From Gaeumannomyces sp. JS-464 (Eukaryota; Ascomycota; Sordariomycetes; Magnaporthales; Magnaporthaceae), in assembly GCA_002197995.1 (NCBI GenBank), contig NGZR01000003.1, positions 186,001 through 250,000 on the forward strand: 64,000 nucleotides of DNA. The letters are read 5' to 3'. The translations under genes were made by a program, and so were the position numbers. The notes beneath the pieces are model-generated. The model saw only the letters and a list, made by a program, of their open reading frames with translations. It did no database searches and had not been told where the DNA came from. The first letter of the stretch is position 1. Every line of letters starts with the position of its first letter. Positions 44,880 through 56,622 of this stretch are shown here, piece by piece.

Positions 44880-47623
44880 TCACATGACAACCTGTGATTC
44901 ATGCCGCGGTTAGTCCTATGCTCGCAATGGAATTGTCAGGGCCGAACGCAGTAGACTTACACAATCGGATTCGTTCTTGCCCTGAGGAATACCCATCTCC
45001 TCGAATGTGGCCGGGCCTTGGCCCTTGGGCGGTTGGCTGACACCGCCGCCGACAGGCTTTCTGCCAGAACCCGCCGAGCCGGGCCCGGGGCTGGGTCCAG
45101 GACTCGGTCCTGGGCTCGGCCGGCCACCTGGTCCACCCTGCACTGGTGGTGCGCTTTGTCGACCCTGGTCCAGGGGCGACGGCCTGTCCTTCAGCTGCTG
45201 GGGCGGGTGACCGGCGGTAGACATGCGGTTTTGTTGCGGGAGCGAGTCGAGACGCTCTGGTCGCATCGACTGTGGTCTAGCGTTGGGGACGTAGCGCGGG
45301 TCGTACTGCTCCGACGGCGGCCGCGCCGACGACGACCGAGGGCCATAGTCGCGTCCAGGTTGCGCTGCCATTGGCGGTGACGGATACCCACCACCACCAC
45401 CGCCGGGCCGCTGGTTATAAGCGGGCTGGGCGGGCAGCGGCTGCGGAGGGCCCTGCTTGGTCAGCCGGTTGCGTGTCGGGTCTGCCGGACCGCCAGCTCC
45501 GCTCATCATCGGAGCCCCTTGCTGGTCGTATCCTGGACCGGCGGGGGACTGCCGGTAGCCGCCCGGGCCTTGGGCGTCCCAGCCGGCGAATCCTCCTGGT
45601 CCTTCAGACGCAACACGGCCCTTAGCCGGCTGTGTGCCGGCCGGCTGCATAGTGGCGAGGCCGGAGCCATACGAGTGAGACTGCCTCATCCCGGCGCCTC
45701 CCTGCGGATACTGCTGGTGCGCGTCTGGCCTGCCGCTGGGGCTGAGAGGGCGTGCGGCAAAGGCGGGGTTGGCACCGCCCCTGCCGCCGCCCGAGTTGCC
45801 TCGGATCTGGGGATTGTAGTGCGGTGACACCGGAGCCAGCGAGTGGGCCACGTCGTCCTCCGGGTAGGGAGCCACCGACTGGGGCCGCAGGCTGAGCTGC
45901 GGTGGCCTGTCGTCGACCGGGTAGGGGGCGGCCGAGCTCGACCGTGGCGGCAGGTTCTGCTGCAGGTTGACCTGGAAGGCCGGCGGGCGTCCGCTGTTGA
46001 GCGAGAGCCTCGACGGGTCCGGCATGTCCAGGCCGTTCTGTGACGGGCTGCCGCCCCTCTCGATGGGCGTGGCGGAGCCGGAGCCCGTCTCGGCGAGGGG
46101 CGGCATGGTGGCCTCCTTCTGCTTGAACCGCTCCGGACGCTTGCCGCGCTGGGAGCCGTGCTGCGACTTGATGCGCGTGAGCGTCGTCGTCTCGTGGTCC
46201 TCCTTGGTGAGCGTCTTGGAGTTGCTCAGCGACTCGAGGCGCTGCAGGGCATCCTTGTTGCCGTTGTCGGCCGCCGTCTCGTACCAGCGGCGCGCCTCGC
46301 GCAGGTCCTTGCGCACGTGGATGCCAATCTCGTAGTAGTAGCCCATGGCAAACTCGCCCGTAGCGAGCTTGGCATCGGCGGCACGCTTTGCATACTGGAA
46401 CGCGAGCTGCTCGTTCTTGGCGAACACGCCGTCGTAGCCAAACAGAAACCAGCGGCTGACGCCGAGGGCGGCCTCGGGCTGGCCCTGCTTGGCGGCCAGG
46501 CCGTAGTAGTGCAGCGAGTAGGCGGGGTTGAAGTCGCAGCTCAGCTGGCAGAGCTCGTAGGCCTGGCCCAGCTTGGACTGGGCCTTGGCGAAGCCGAGGA
46601 AGGCGGCCTTCTCGACGTACTGGCGGGCGAGGCCGAGGTTCGAGGGCAGCAGGCCCTCGGGGATGTTGAGGTCGGGCAGGTCGCGGGCGATGAGCATGCC
46701 GTAGACATAGGCGCCCTGGGGGGCGTCCTCGTCGGCGCTGTCGGCGGCGACCTGGATCAGGTCGAGGCCGCGCTGGTAGTCCATGGGGTAGCCGTGCTGG
46801 CCGAGCAGGCTCATCATGCCGAGGCGGTACGAGGCGGCCGAGTCGCGCTGCTCCATGCCGCGGGTGTAGTGCCTGATGGCCTTCTCCATGTCGTTGGAGT
46901 TCTCGTAGAGCATGCCCATGCGGTACTCGGCGCGGCCCCAGCCCTGCTCGGCGGCCTTGCGGTAGCCCAGGAAGGCCTCGCGCTTGTCGGCACGCTGGCC
47001 GAACTTGCCGAACTCGAGCCACTTGGCACGCATGAAGAGGGCCTCGGGGGCCCTGCTCCGACAGGTACTCGACGATGCTGACGGCGTCGTTGCGCAGCTC
47101 GTGCTCGACCTTGGGGTGGTGGGGCGGTCGGCGCCGGGGTTCTCGCGCTGCCAGGCCTCGGCGGCGATGTCGACCCAGGCGAGCGAGTCGCGGGCCCACG
47201 ACAGCTGCATGGCGACATTGTTGGAGTGCAGGACGTGCTGGCGGGCGTTGTACAGGACCTCCTCCTTCTCCTCCGTCGCTCATGGGTATGTTCTCGCCCG
47301 TGACCTTGGGGAAGGGCGAGAAGTGGGGGCGTCGAAGGTGTCGCCGTGGCCGGCCATCTTGTCGTACGGGGCGTTGCGGCTGTCCTCGAAGGGCTTGAAC
47401 TCGGCCGTGGCGGGCTCTTGGATGCGCGGCAGCTGCGCGTGGTGGGCGTGTCGGGTGCGCTGCCACTTCCGCCCTTCTTGATTGCGGCAGCGTTGGCGGC
47501 GGCGGTGGTGTTGGTGTTGGTGGAGGCGGCTCCGGCAGAGCGCTGCTCGGTCGCGTCGAGTTCGGCCGATGTTTGTTCAAGCCGTTGGAGGTCCTGTTGC
47601 ATGTTCTGAGGGACCTCTGGCAT
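44880..47623 (-). CDS. skt5: Chitin synthase activator Chs4/Skt5, Sel1 repeats and CaaX end; main exons
   Basis: Activates and localises a chitin synthase at sites of wall growth. The conserved core starts VPQNMQQDLQRLEQTSAELD and includes HFSPFPKVTGENIPMSD and MQLSWARDSLAWVDIAAEAW. It then has a series of Sel1-like repeats, for example GWGRAEYRMGMLYENSNDME, ASYRLGMMSLLGQHGYPMDY, GEFAMGYYYEIGIHVRKDLR and DNGNKDALQRLE. A long Pro/Gly/Gln-rich tail follows. The last exon is 12 bp (44880-44891) after an intron at 44892-44960. Spliced, the protein ends ESDC-VVM, a CaaX prenylation box, as in yeast Chs4. Frame breaks lie near 47051-47053, 47113-47116, 47272-47274 and 47325-47329, all in G or C runs and all cured by one added base. 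Upstream exons are listed separately. Confidence 0.92.
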
Positions 47624-48330
47624 TACCCTGCGTCAGCCCAACGGGAGGATGGGTGTCAGCAAAAAGTCGCGCGCCCACCCCCTTGGCTCTTGGCCGCCGC
47701 TCGTCGTGGTGGAGCTGGCCAGGCGAGCACAGATTTTTTTTTGTCACTTGTTTGGCCCGCTCGATGCTCTCAGCCGTTGCAGGGGGCGTCCAGAAGGGAC
47801 CATGATAGTGGGCGTCGGGGCCCTCTTGCAGCGGAGAGGGCTCACAGACGCTAATAACAAAGGATGGGCGGTTGGCCGGACCAGGACGGCTCGCATTACC
47901 GTGTGCTGTGGACTGGGGCGGCAAGGAGGGCTTTTGGCGGGGAAAAAGCAAGGCAGCCAGCCAACGCAACCGGACAATCGAGGGGCTGGCGGGCTGGCTG
48001 GTTGGGCTGAGGGAGGGGGACTGGAGCTGGGAAATTGCGTGCGCCTTGGTCGATGCATGCGGCAGAGACAGCTCGCCGCGCTCAATCCAATCCGGGCTGG
48101 TCTGGCTCTAGAGCCGCAGCGGAAACACGACCATTGCCGCCCGCAGCTGCTAGGCCCGGTCCTTGTGTCTTCTTTTTTTTTTTCCTCTTTTTTTTTTTTT
48201 TTTTTTTTTTGCCGTTCTTTCCTTGCGAGTGACAAAGAGGTGGTGCAGGGCGCCAACAATGAAACGGAAACCAAAACGAAAACGAAAAGAAAAAACAACG
48301 CAACTGACCTCTGGGGGGACGGGCAAACAC
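47624..48330 (-). other. Probable long intron of the Chs4/Skt5 gene
   Basis: About 700 bp between the core exon and the upstream exon that codes the DDYQMPE block. Contains long A/T runs (T8 to T22 around 48172-48210). The exact donor is unsettled: GTGTTT at 48330 or GTTTGC two bases further in, because the phase with the next exon fits only the second. The length is unusual for a fungal intron, so an unseen exon is possible. Confidence 0.5.
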
Positions 48331-48458
48331 CTCAGGCATTTGGTAGTCGTCGAAGCCGCCGGGGACAAAAGTCGCACCAAGCTGTGGCATCTCAAGCGCC
48401 GACGAGGACGGCGGTTTCTGTTGCTGCTGCTGCTGTGGCGGCTGTTGGGCGCCAGAGC
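48331..48458 (-). CDS. skt5: Upstream exon of the Chs4/Skt5 gene
   Basis: Codes GSGAQQPPQQQQQQKPPSSS, then ALEMPQLGATFVPGGFDDYQ and MPE, which leads into the VPQNMQQD start of the core exon as in other filamentous fungi. The acceptor CATGCAG lies just before 48458, and a donor-like GTGTTT or GTTTGC follows 48331. The exact junction is uncertain. Confidence 0.65.
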
Positions 48459-50102
48459 CTGCATGAAATTAGGGGCGAGTCGGGAGAAAGGGTCAATCGT
48501 CAGCAAATCGTCACAGGCGCCAAATTGAGTTGGCTGAGAGCGTGCTGCGTTGCTGCGGCGGGTTGCTCGATTGGTGTTGACGTAGCAAGTGCCACCGCTG
48601 CTTCTGGAAAGCGCCAGCCAGGGGACCCGAGATGCGTGCAGCCAGCCACTGCGTTGCTGCTGCAGACGTCTGGTGCCTGGGCTGATCAAAATCTCCGCTG
48701 GGAGGAAACGGCGGGCTCTTCTTCTCCTTCTTCTTCCTTGCTGTTATACTCGTATCCGGCAGTCCAGGCTCCCTCCAAAAATTCCTTCTCATTCATGCGG
48801 GATTCCAGGCCGCAACAACGATGATGGTGGAATCATGGAGAGGGCAGTGCTCGCTTTGTTTGTTGGGGAAATTGAGAGGGCTGAGTGGGTGGTGCCGGCC
48901 GCGCCTTTGAGGAGCGCCGCCAAAGAAATCAATCCCGCCAGACAGCCCGCTCGGTGCAGGGGCCCCTCTTGCTGCAGACCGCTGGAAGGAAAAGCCGGGG
49001 GATCACCCGGAAGGCCAAAAACGGACAACGCCTGGCTTGGCTTCTCGAAGATCGACGCACAGCCTGGACCCTTGGATGCTGGACCCCTACCGCCCTGGCT
49101 CCTTTTTGATGTCCCGAGAAGGAGAGAAAGAAGAAAAAAAAGAGCAAAAGAGTGTGTGCGGTGTGCAGAACAAGAGACGATGGGCGAGCGAGCAGGAGAA
49201 AGGGCGAGCGACCTCGGGTTCCCCATCCAGCAAACATGGCAGCCTCCCTCGTCCGACATGGGATCGACGGCGTGCCGGGCCCCTGTGCCCGCCCACACAA
49301 GCGGACGCGTCCACCAGCCCGCCCGCCAGCCCCTGGACAGCCGGGATTTCCAATGGAGGGCACAGGAGGGCACACATTGCGGATAACTGGGGCCAAGACC
49401 CTCTGCATGCGCGTCGCACGCTCGGATCCCGAGATGCATCCCCATCGGTCTCGCTGGCTCGCCCCTGCAGCCCATCTCTTGTTCCCCACTGCGTAACCTC
49501 TTCTTTCCTCATTCTTCTTCTTCTCATCGGTTCGGCGCTGCACAAACAGGCTGGCTGTGCGACCAAGACGTGTCGTCGGCCTGGCGGCTGAGCGACGGCC
49601 GAGTCATCATCCTTCGCCGAATGCGGTGATTTTGGCAACGCAATCAAGGGTCCCAAGGTCCCATCGGTCGTCTGCGGGCTGTGCCGGACTTTTGGGGAGA
49701 AGACAGCGGGTCGCTGGTCGGAGAGATGCGTCATGGTTTCGAGCTGTGACAAACGTCGGCGATGCTTTGCTTGCTTGCTTTTCCTTTTACCTCCTCTTTG
49801 CTGGATTCTCCCGAGCGCTCCGTCGTATGCATATGCCCTGACCCTGACAGCCCGGCGTCGCTTGTATGTAGATGCCCCTCGGGTCCAGACTGGAGCCTTC
49901 AGTGTCGGATCCGGTCAAATTGTCCCCTCGCACTCCCTCACATAAGCACCTAGCGCCCTTGGGTGGTGTCCGAGGAGTTCCGGTCCGGCGGTCCACCGTA
50001 TGCGAAGAAGAAGAAGAAGAGCGCCATTGTTTCCCCCAGCGAGATGAAGTTCACGGAAGATGAATGAGCAAAAAAACACAGCAGTAAAATCACAAAACGT
50101 AC
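48459..50102 (-). other. 1.6-kb stretch between possible Chs4/Skt5 exons, no coding evidence
   Basis: If the exon at 50103-50781 belongs to this gene, this is one very long intron, or it hides another exon. Open frames here have no family motif and overlap on both strands. Confidence 0.35.
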
Positions 50103-50644
50103 CTTTGACGGGCCCGGAAACCGCAACCTTCTCGGGGATCGGGGGAGGCGCGCGGCGGCCCGATTTGCGGGTGGTGTGCTGGCCATGTTGGCGGCCGTTC
50201 GCGGCGGTGGTAGTGTGGCTGTGGCAGTGGTGGTGGTGGTGGTGCAGCACGTGGCAGCTGGCTGGCTGCCAAATGCTGACGTCGGCCGGGCGCCGTCGTC
50301 TATCAGCGGCGACGGAACGGGCCCCGACCAGACCAGCCGTGACTTTGGGTGCGGTGCTCCAGCGGCGGCGGCGGTGGCGGCAGCAGGAGACCGGAGCGGC
50401 GGCGGCGGCGGCGGCGGCGGGCGCAACCTCGACAGGTAGAACAGAAACGGGGTACAGGGCGAGGGATGGTGACCGGCGGCGGGCTCGGGGGAGAGGACCG
50501 CTGCTCCTTATGAGCGACGAGGCCGTCAAGCGCTGGTCGGTGCTGCTCGGCGCTTCCCACTGCTGCTTCTGGCCTCCCTCCTCCACAGGCAGACCCGCAA
50601 TCCCTCGTTGGAGCCCCAGCTGTCTGGGGTACTCGTCTTGTGGC

Positions 50645-50701
<57 letters not shown>

Positions 50702-50781
50702 GCGCCACTGTAACTGTGTCCGTATCCTCCTGCTGGCCTGGCTTTCCCAACGATTATTCCTGCCGGAGCACTGACGGGCAT
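50103..50781 (-). CDS. Possible first exon of the Chs4/Skt5 gene (polyglutamine and low-complexity)
   Basis: Starts at the ATG at 50781 (MPVSAPAGIIVGKARPAGGY). It runs through about 19 Gln coded by CAG repeats (near 50642-50700), an Ala run and a His run, and ends RRAPPPIPEKVAVSGPVK before the donor GTACGT at 50102. It ends after one base of a codon, which is exactly the phase needed to join the exon beginning at 48458. Linking the two is inference. The alternative is a separate low-complexity gene. Internal indels in the Arg-rich middle cannot be excluded. Confidence 0.45.
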
Positions 50782-53381
50782 GGGATGCGACGAGGAGGAT
50801 GCACGCAGCCAAGCTAAAAAAAAAAAAAAAATGAGGAGGGGACCAGATTTAAAGGATTCCGCCCAGGCAGGTCAACAAACGGCCCGCCCTTCGACACAGG
50901 ACAAGCTCGCCAGAAACTAGGACGTGGAGCCTAGACTGCTGAACAGATCCTGGATGAGATTTGACCCTTACAATTCAGCCAACACTAGCACCGACAAAAA
51001 GCTCCGGCCAGCCCCTCCCTCCGCGCCGAGAGAAGCGCCTCTAGTTGTAATAAATCAACCGACGTCCTGCCCCGGACCCCAGGGTTGGGTTCGCGTTGCG
51101 TTGGGTCCAATCTCGCTGTCGTTGGCTGCCTTTCGACGACGCATTCTGACGAGTGACTGCACGCACATGTGTCTCAATGTTCCACATGGTCTTACATCAC
51201 AGCGTCACAGACCCATCACCTCCCCCAAACGCACTCTGCCAGCCATCTTTTGTACCGTGTACCTACACTTCCACCTCGTCTACTTTTTTCCTCGCTACAG
51301 AAACTGCTCACCTGGCTAGTACACGTAGATATGCAGCACCAAAAGCGCCCATCCATTCGGCAATGGCGGGCTGCGGTTGGGCCCAAGGGAAAAAAAATAA
51401 TAACAGCACGACGAGTGGGCTAATCGCTAGCTAGCGCCATCTCTGCCACCCCAGCTCGCCACGCCTCCGCAAGACTTTGGGCATGCGTCACCAAATTTCC
51501 AGCTTGTTTCAATGTCGTTTGCTGCTGCTAGCTCAAGGCTCACTCAGCCCACACAAATCAGCGGCGGCTGACTGCTCAGGTATGGCTGGCTGGCTGGCTG
51601 GCGGACGCTTCTCTGCCCAAGACGACACAGCCAACGATGATGACAGTGATGCAGACTTGTGCCTATGAAGGCAGGCAGATAAGGACTGCTTGGTACCATG
51701 CACGAATCCAACAGCTCCATCTCCAGCCCAGCTTTATTAAAAAAAAAAAAAAAAAAAATCGTCCAATCCTTCCAACAGCACCCAACAAACCAGCCAATCA
51801 CCCAATCCCATCCCTCCCAGCCCGATGCCAAACGGCTGCGGCAATGTGACCCTGCATCATGCTCGGGCTACCACCTTGCACGCTTGCTGCGGTTCCCGAT
51901 ACATCCCCATCGCCGCCGGGCACCCTCGCCTCCCGTGACAGCCGACTTCCATAGGTACCCTGCCACCACGCCACATCAGGACTCAGCTCCCAGAGCGCGC
52001 CAGCTGAGCTGCCGTCCCGCGCCCAAGCCACCACCAGACCACCATGTCCGCCTCGCCGCACCGCCCCCAACTCGATAGGTCACATCAGCCCCGAAGCGAC
52101 CACAAGATGAAAGGATGGGGTGGAAAACGCCACTCCGCTTTTTGTCATAACTTGTTTGATTGCTGATTCCCACTGCAACCCATATTTGCCTCCAATCTAC
52201 AAATACTGACGCTAAGGTATGTTGTCCCGAAACCCCAAGGATGCCAAACCCAACCAACCTCCATGTAGTGCGCCGTCCCCCATGAGCCCAAAAGGCAACG
52301 CGATCCATCCCTTCCCGCCTTTTCTCCTTCTCGCTTCCTTGCGACTAAAACACCCCCTCCCCTTGAGATAAGACAGAACAAAACGCCCCAGTTAAAGTGA
52401 AGATACAAATAACGATAAATGCAACTGGTCGTTTAAACCGGCGCCTCGCTGTTCTGAGTAGACTTTTGATAATAAAGCGGAACAACCCAATGATGACCTG
52501 GATGGATATATCTACCTGAATCGGACTAGAAGTAGTAGAGAATCATAGTGTGGAGGTAGACGCGAGGGGGAGGTTGGAGAAAACTTAAAGACGCAAAGAA
52601 ATACCAGATGACGCTCCGATATGGATATCAAACATCCGGAATAAAGCCCCCAAGTATGACCGGTAGCAAGCGAGAAAAGAAGTAATGACAAGAAACAAGA
52701 ACCAGAACCCGGACGAGATCATCAAATTATCCTTCCCAGCCGCCACACTATTTTCTCACTATCCGCTCCAAGTATTTATTGTTTGGCGAGATGATGCCCA
52801 AATTCCAATGGGCCAGGTTCGCCGACAGTCGCCACCAGCCCTACGCAGGTCGTGATGGGCGACAGACAATGTCCTTGGGAGCGCGGATGGAAAGAGAACA
52901 AGCGGTACAGTTGAGAATTCCGTAAAAGTCGTGAATCGAGAGACCATCAAGGTGGAGCACCCATCGTAATAAAAGTCGGTGCGATGCAGTTGCGTACGCC
53001 ATACAGCCGTTTTGTGATGCGTAAGAAATGCTCATGTAGCATTTGCTCCCAAGGCTGTTGTAGCCTTGGGGTAGAGAACAAGTGCGCGCGAGACCAAAGA
53101 AGATTTGGATGACTGTCGGAGATCGGGTGGAAACACGGTGGCTGATATGGTGCAGAGGAGTAAGATCAAAGTTGGAGAGACCAGACAGGCGAAGAATCGA
53201 AGTTCATAAATCTCGTAAAAGAATCGTGCAAAATGGAACACAGTGGGCGTGCCTCGAAGACAGCCCGGTCCAGGCCGGCCACTCTGACGGAAAGGTCGTG
53301 CTAGAGGCGAACGTAGATCGGGCATGCGACAGTACTACCTCGTCGATGCCGACATCATCGTTGCCCAAGCAAAGGCGTCCA
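50782..53381. other. Long intergenic region (2.6 kb), no supported gene
   Basis: Composition falls slightly and both strands carry only short open frames with no family motif. Holds A/T runs (A15 at 50817-50831 and A18 at 51741-51758), a (TGGC)n patch at 51583-51602 and several pyrimidine tracts. It probably contains long 5' and 3' untranslated regions of the flanking genes. Confidence 0.4.
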
Positions 53382-54950
53382 TCAATAGGGCTGAGCCGGG
53401 GAGTCGAACAGCTCTTCGACGTATGAATCCAGGGGACGATCCTGAATTGCTCCTTCCATTTTCTCGATGCGCTGAGCCTCTGCCAAAGGGACGAGATGGT
53501 CGTCTTCCACGTAACAAGTTCGACATGCCATCCCTTAGCAAGGGCCCGTTCGGCATCAGGTGAGAAAGCCACCCGAGAACTCGGCAGCCGCAGCGTCTCC
53601 GGTCGCCAAGACGATAGTGCTCCTCTCGAAGTCGAGAACGCTCTCGCACATCTTCAGGTGGAGGATCTCGTCCACACCCTGCTCTCCGTTTCTCAGGATG
53701 CAGGGTGGCGGGGCCGCCCGTGGGTCCTCGTCTGAGGAACCCGTCGAGGACAGGCTGTTCGGCTTTGGACGCCGCATGAGTCGTCGAGCCTTGGGTGTCG
53801 GAGGCTGTGGCTTGCTCACACGGCTGAGAATGTTCATCTCGTAGCCCAGGTCCTCCGCATCCTTCATGTACTGCGGCCACTTCGATTTGTCATGCGGCTC
53901 GGCCGTGGAGCCTGCGACGACGCGCTTGGCAACGCGACGGCCACGTTGGAGGATCAGAGACAGACCCTCAAACCAGAAGGGCGGCGCAAGCACCTTCTTG
54001 TTGGCGGGGATGCCCCGTCTGCGCTTGACGTGCTGATAGAAGCCAATGATGATGTTGGACATGTCGACAAAGACATGAATTCCATCGCTCGAAACGGCAG
54101 AATGATCAGCCTGCAGGACCGCGTCCTTAGCGCACTCGAGACCGAGCCTTGCGGCAATTATGTTGGCCTTGGCAGGTCTGCTGGCCAAATAAACCGGGCT
54201 GACGACGTTCGTCGTGTATAGAGGAGCGTACTGGGGCTGGTAGTCACGCGTGTCAATCTGCACGACACGCGTGAGCGGGCCGAGGGGAATGGGACAAAAC
54301 CAGAGAGGCTGATATGGGCCAGGGAAGGCATTATAGGTATGAGAGTAATGGTCCACATAACAGGCTCCCTGGGCGAGACGGCTGTAGTTGCGGTCCGCAG
54401 TGGATGCAAGCTTGAGCTCGTCGTCGGCGAGCGACAGCTCGGCCATGTACAGCTCCTTTCTGAGAGTCGCAAGAGCAGTTGGGCTGAGATTGTCGTACAG
54501 GGTGAGGATGCAAGAAAGACTGTAGGAGAATGTTGCGGCTGAAGGCACAGCAACGGAAGAGCCGTGAGCACCACCAACAAGATGGGAAGGAGGAAAGGCT
54601 TCGGGTGCCTTGATGGAGCCGGGATGGAAACTCTGGACTGGCGCGTGTGGTTTCGATACGTCGAGGTCGGGCAAGGACACCAGGTCGTCCGGGTTGCTGG
54701 AAGATGGTGCATCGCAGCGGGCGTCGGTAGGGTGGAAGCTGTCTCCTACCATCGACGGCGGAGATGAGGCAGGTGTGGAGCAGGCCTTGGTCGCAGGAGG
54801 TGGGCTCCACGCCTTGGACGAAACGGGGCTTCGTGCCTCGGTGATTGCCGGACTGAGAGTAGAGAGGTCGAGCTTGTCGAGGAAATCGCGAGGAATAAAA
54901 GACACGCGGGGTGTCGAGTGCTCGGCCTCGGACTCATGGGTCAGAGACAT
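53382..54950 (-). CDS. NYN-domain (PIN-like, LabA/DUF88 family) protein, two frame breaks
   Basis: The NYN fold is found in predicted RNA-processing nucleases. Start ATG at 54950 (MSLTHESEAEHSTPRVSF). A disordered Ser/Pro-rich N-terminal half leads to the domain: GIHVFVDMSNIIIGFYQHVK, with the first conserved Asp and Asn. Next come VAKRVVAGSTAEPHDKSKWP, YMKDAEDLGYEMNIL, EQGVDEILHLKMCESVLDF (the Asp of the second site) and STIVLATGDAAAAEFSGGF (the GD of the third). The tail is ALAKGWHVELVTWKTTIS, then FRIVPLDSYVEELFD after correction. Breaks lie near 53565-53567 (one T too many on the coding strand) and 53432-53435 (one C too few). With them the gene ends at 53382. RNA cleavage is a family-level inference. 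Confidence 0.82.
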
Positions 54951-56622
54951 GCATCGTCAGGTCCGGACGCTACCGGCTCGGAGGATGATGCAGCCGGGCT
55001 TGGAGGAGCAGCGCCGACTGCGGGCGCAGACCGCTCGAGGTGGCAGCGGAAGCGAGTCCCGCGTCCGGGAAAGAGAAGATTGCATCGTCGGCTAGGGCCG
55101 GAAGAGACCCCGAAGTTGCCAAGCTTGGGCGAGACAGAGCGCGGCGACGGCGACGGCGGCGGCGACGACAGAAGCGGAGTACCGCCGCCGCCGTGTTTCC
55201 TCCGCTGGCCATGGTCCTTCTTGGAGCTGCGACTAGGGATTCGCATGTCGGATCGGATCAAAGGTGGGAAGTTGAAAGCAGGGCCGTGGAAGTGTAACTA
55301 GACGGCATCTCCGACAGGAACGCACAGCAGGAAGGGAGCGTGGTCGCTGGAGCGGGAAGGAAAGACGAGAACCAGAAGGTCCGCTGACAGGAAGGATTGG
55401 AGTGGTGGAAGAACCAGGCCGGGTCTCTTCCTCTGTCGACCAGAAGAGGTAGGTGCAGGTGGACTGGCAGTGGAGGTGGGGGAAGTTGAGTGGAAGAAGA
55501 GAAGGCGTGCTTGAGCTCGGTCCGAGGGTGATGTCAAGAGACGCGGGCAGAGGTGAGTAACACCAAAAGACCAAAGACAGTGGAACCAAACCAAAGGTAT
55601 GACGAATCCGAGGCCCAAAGCGGGGAGCGTCAGCGCCGGCGAGGCCTGGCTTCTCCCGAGGATGGCTATGGAAACCGGAGAAAGAGGAAGGGAATGGAGC
55701 AGTGCTGTGCTAGACCAGGGCGAAGACAAGGTTGAAAAGGAAAAGAGACAAAGGGAAGGAGGACGGGCACAGGCACAAGAAAAACAAAGCTGGAGCTGCA
55801 AGCTGCCGCGGTAGGTGACCGAGTTTCGCTGTGTTGTCTGCGAGCGATGCGGAGTTCATGTTTGGACGAAAATCGGACTGGTGCTGGAGTGTGGAGTCTG
55901 CCCGTCGGGTTCGCGACGTGCGCTGGCCTGGCGTGCCTTCCAAGTCGGGTGGCGGTTTTTGTTCTCTTGTGCTCGTGCGTCCAGCTGTTCTGCTGTGGGG
56001 GGACCCTTCGATCGCTTGCTCCCTTAATGTTGGTTGGCCGATTGCAGGTGAGTCGAACGCCCTGCAGTGCGGCCAGCGGGGCGTCAGTCCATTTGGCAGC
56101 CAGCAGTGGGGTGTGGACCCCTGCCTCAGCTTCCGCGTGCCGCATCGAAGCCTAACGTGAAGACAACGGCCAGCTTGACTAAGCTAGATGCAACAGACGG
56201 CCAATGGTAGCAGAACAACCATGCAAAAAAACAAAAAACATCCGTAACGTGGAGAGCAGCAGCGAGATCACTGGCGGCCCGGTTCCTCCAGCCGTGCCTT
56301 CTCCAGGACGACGTGGCTGGCAGACAGCACGTCGCGCGCTGCCCAGTGAAAAAAACGGAGCTTTGTTTGGGCGGTAGGGGGAAGGCAAGGTAGGCATGTG
56401 ATATCATCCTCCAACACGGCCAGGCGCCGAAACACCACCAGTCTGACAGTAAATTACAGATAACAACTCCGTCGTGGTTGGGTTCGGCTCGCAGAAGCCA
56501 GGAAAAGCAGAAAAAAAGAATACCAGACTAAGAAATTAAACGAACCCGCCACACGCTCTTTCTCCCTTTCCCAGCGCCTGTCGTCTCCACCAGGCCTCAG
56601 TCGACGAGGCTGGCTGGCTAGC
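54951..56622. other. Intergenic region (1.7 kb)
   Basis: Upstream of the NYN gene and downstream of the Rsc1/2-type gene. A minus-strand frame at 54970-55212 starts MASGGNTAAAVLRF with an Arg run and could be a 5' exon of the NYN gene, but no splice or similarity evidence supports it. Otherwise nothing seen. Confidence 0.4.

Noticed and set aside
45622..47580. 652-codon alternative frame over Chs4/Skt5
   Set aside because: Same strand, other frame, of a clearly conserved protein; Arg/Pro-rich shadow.
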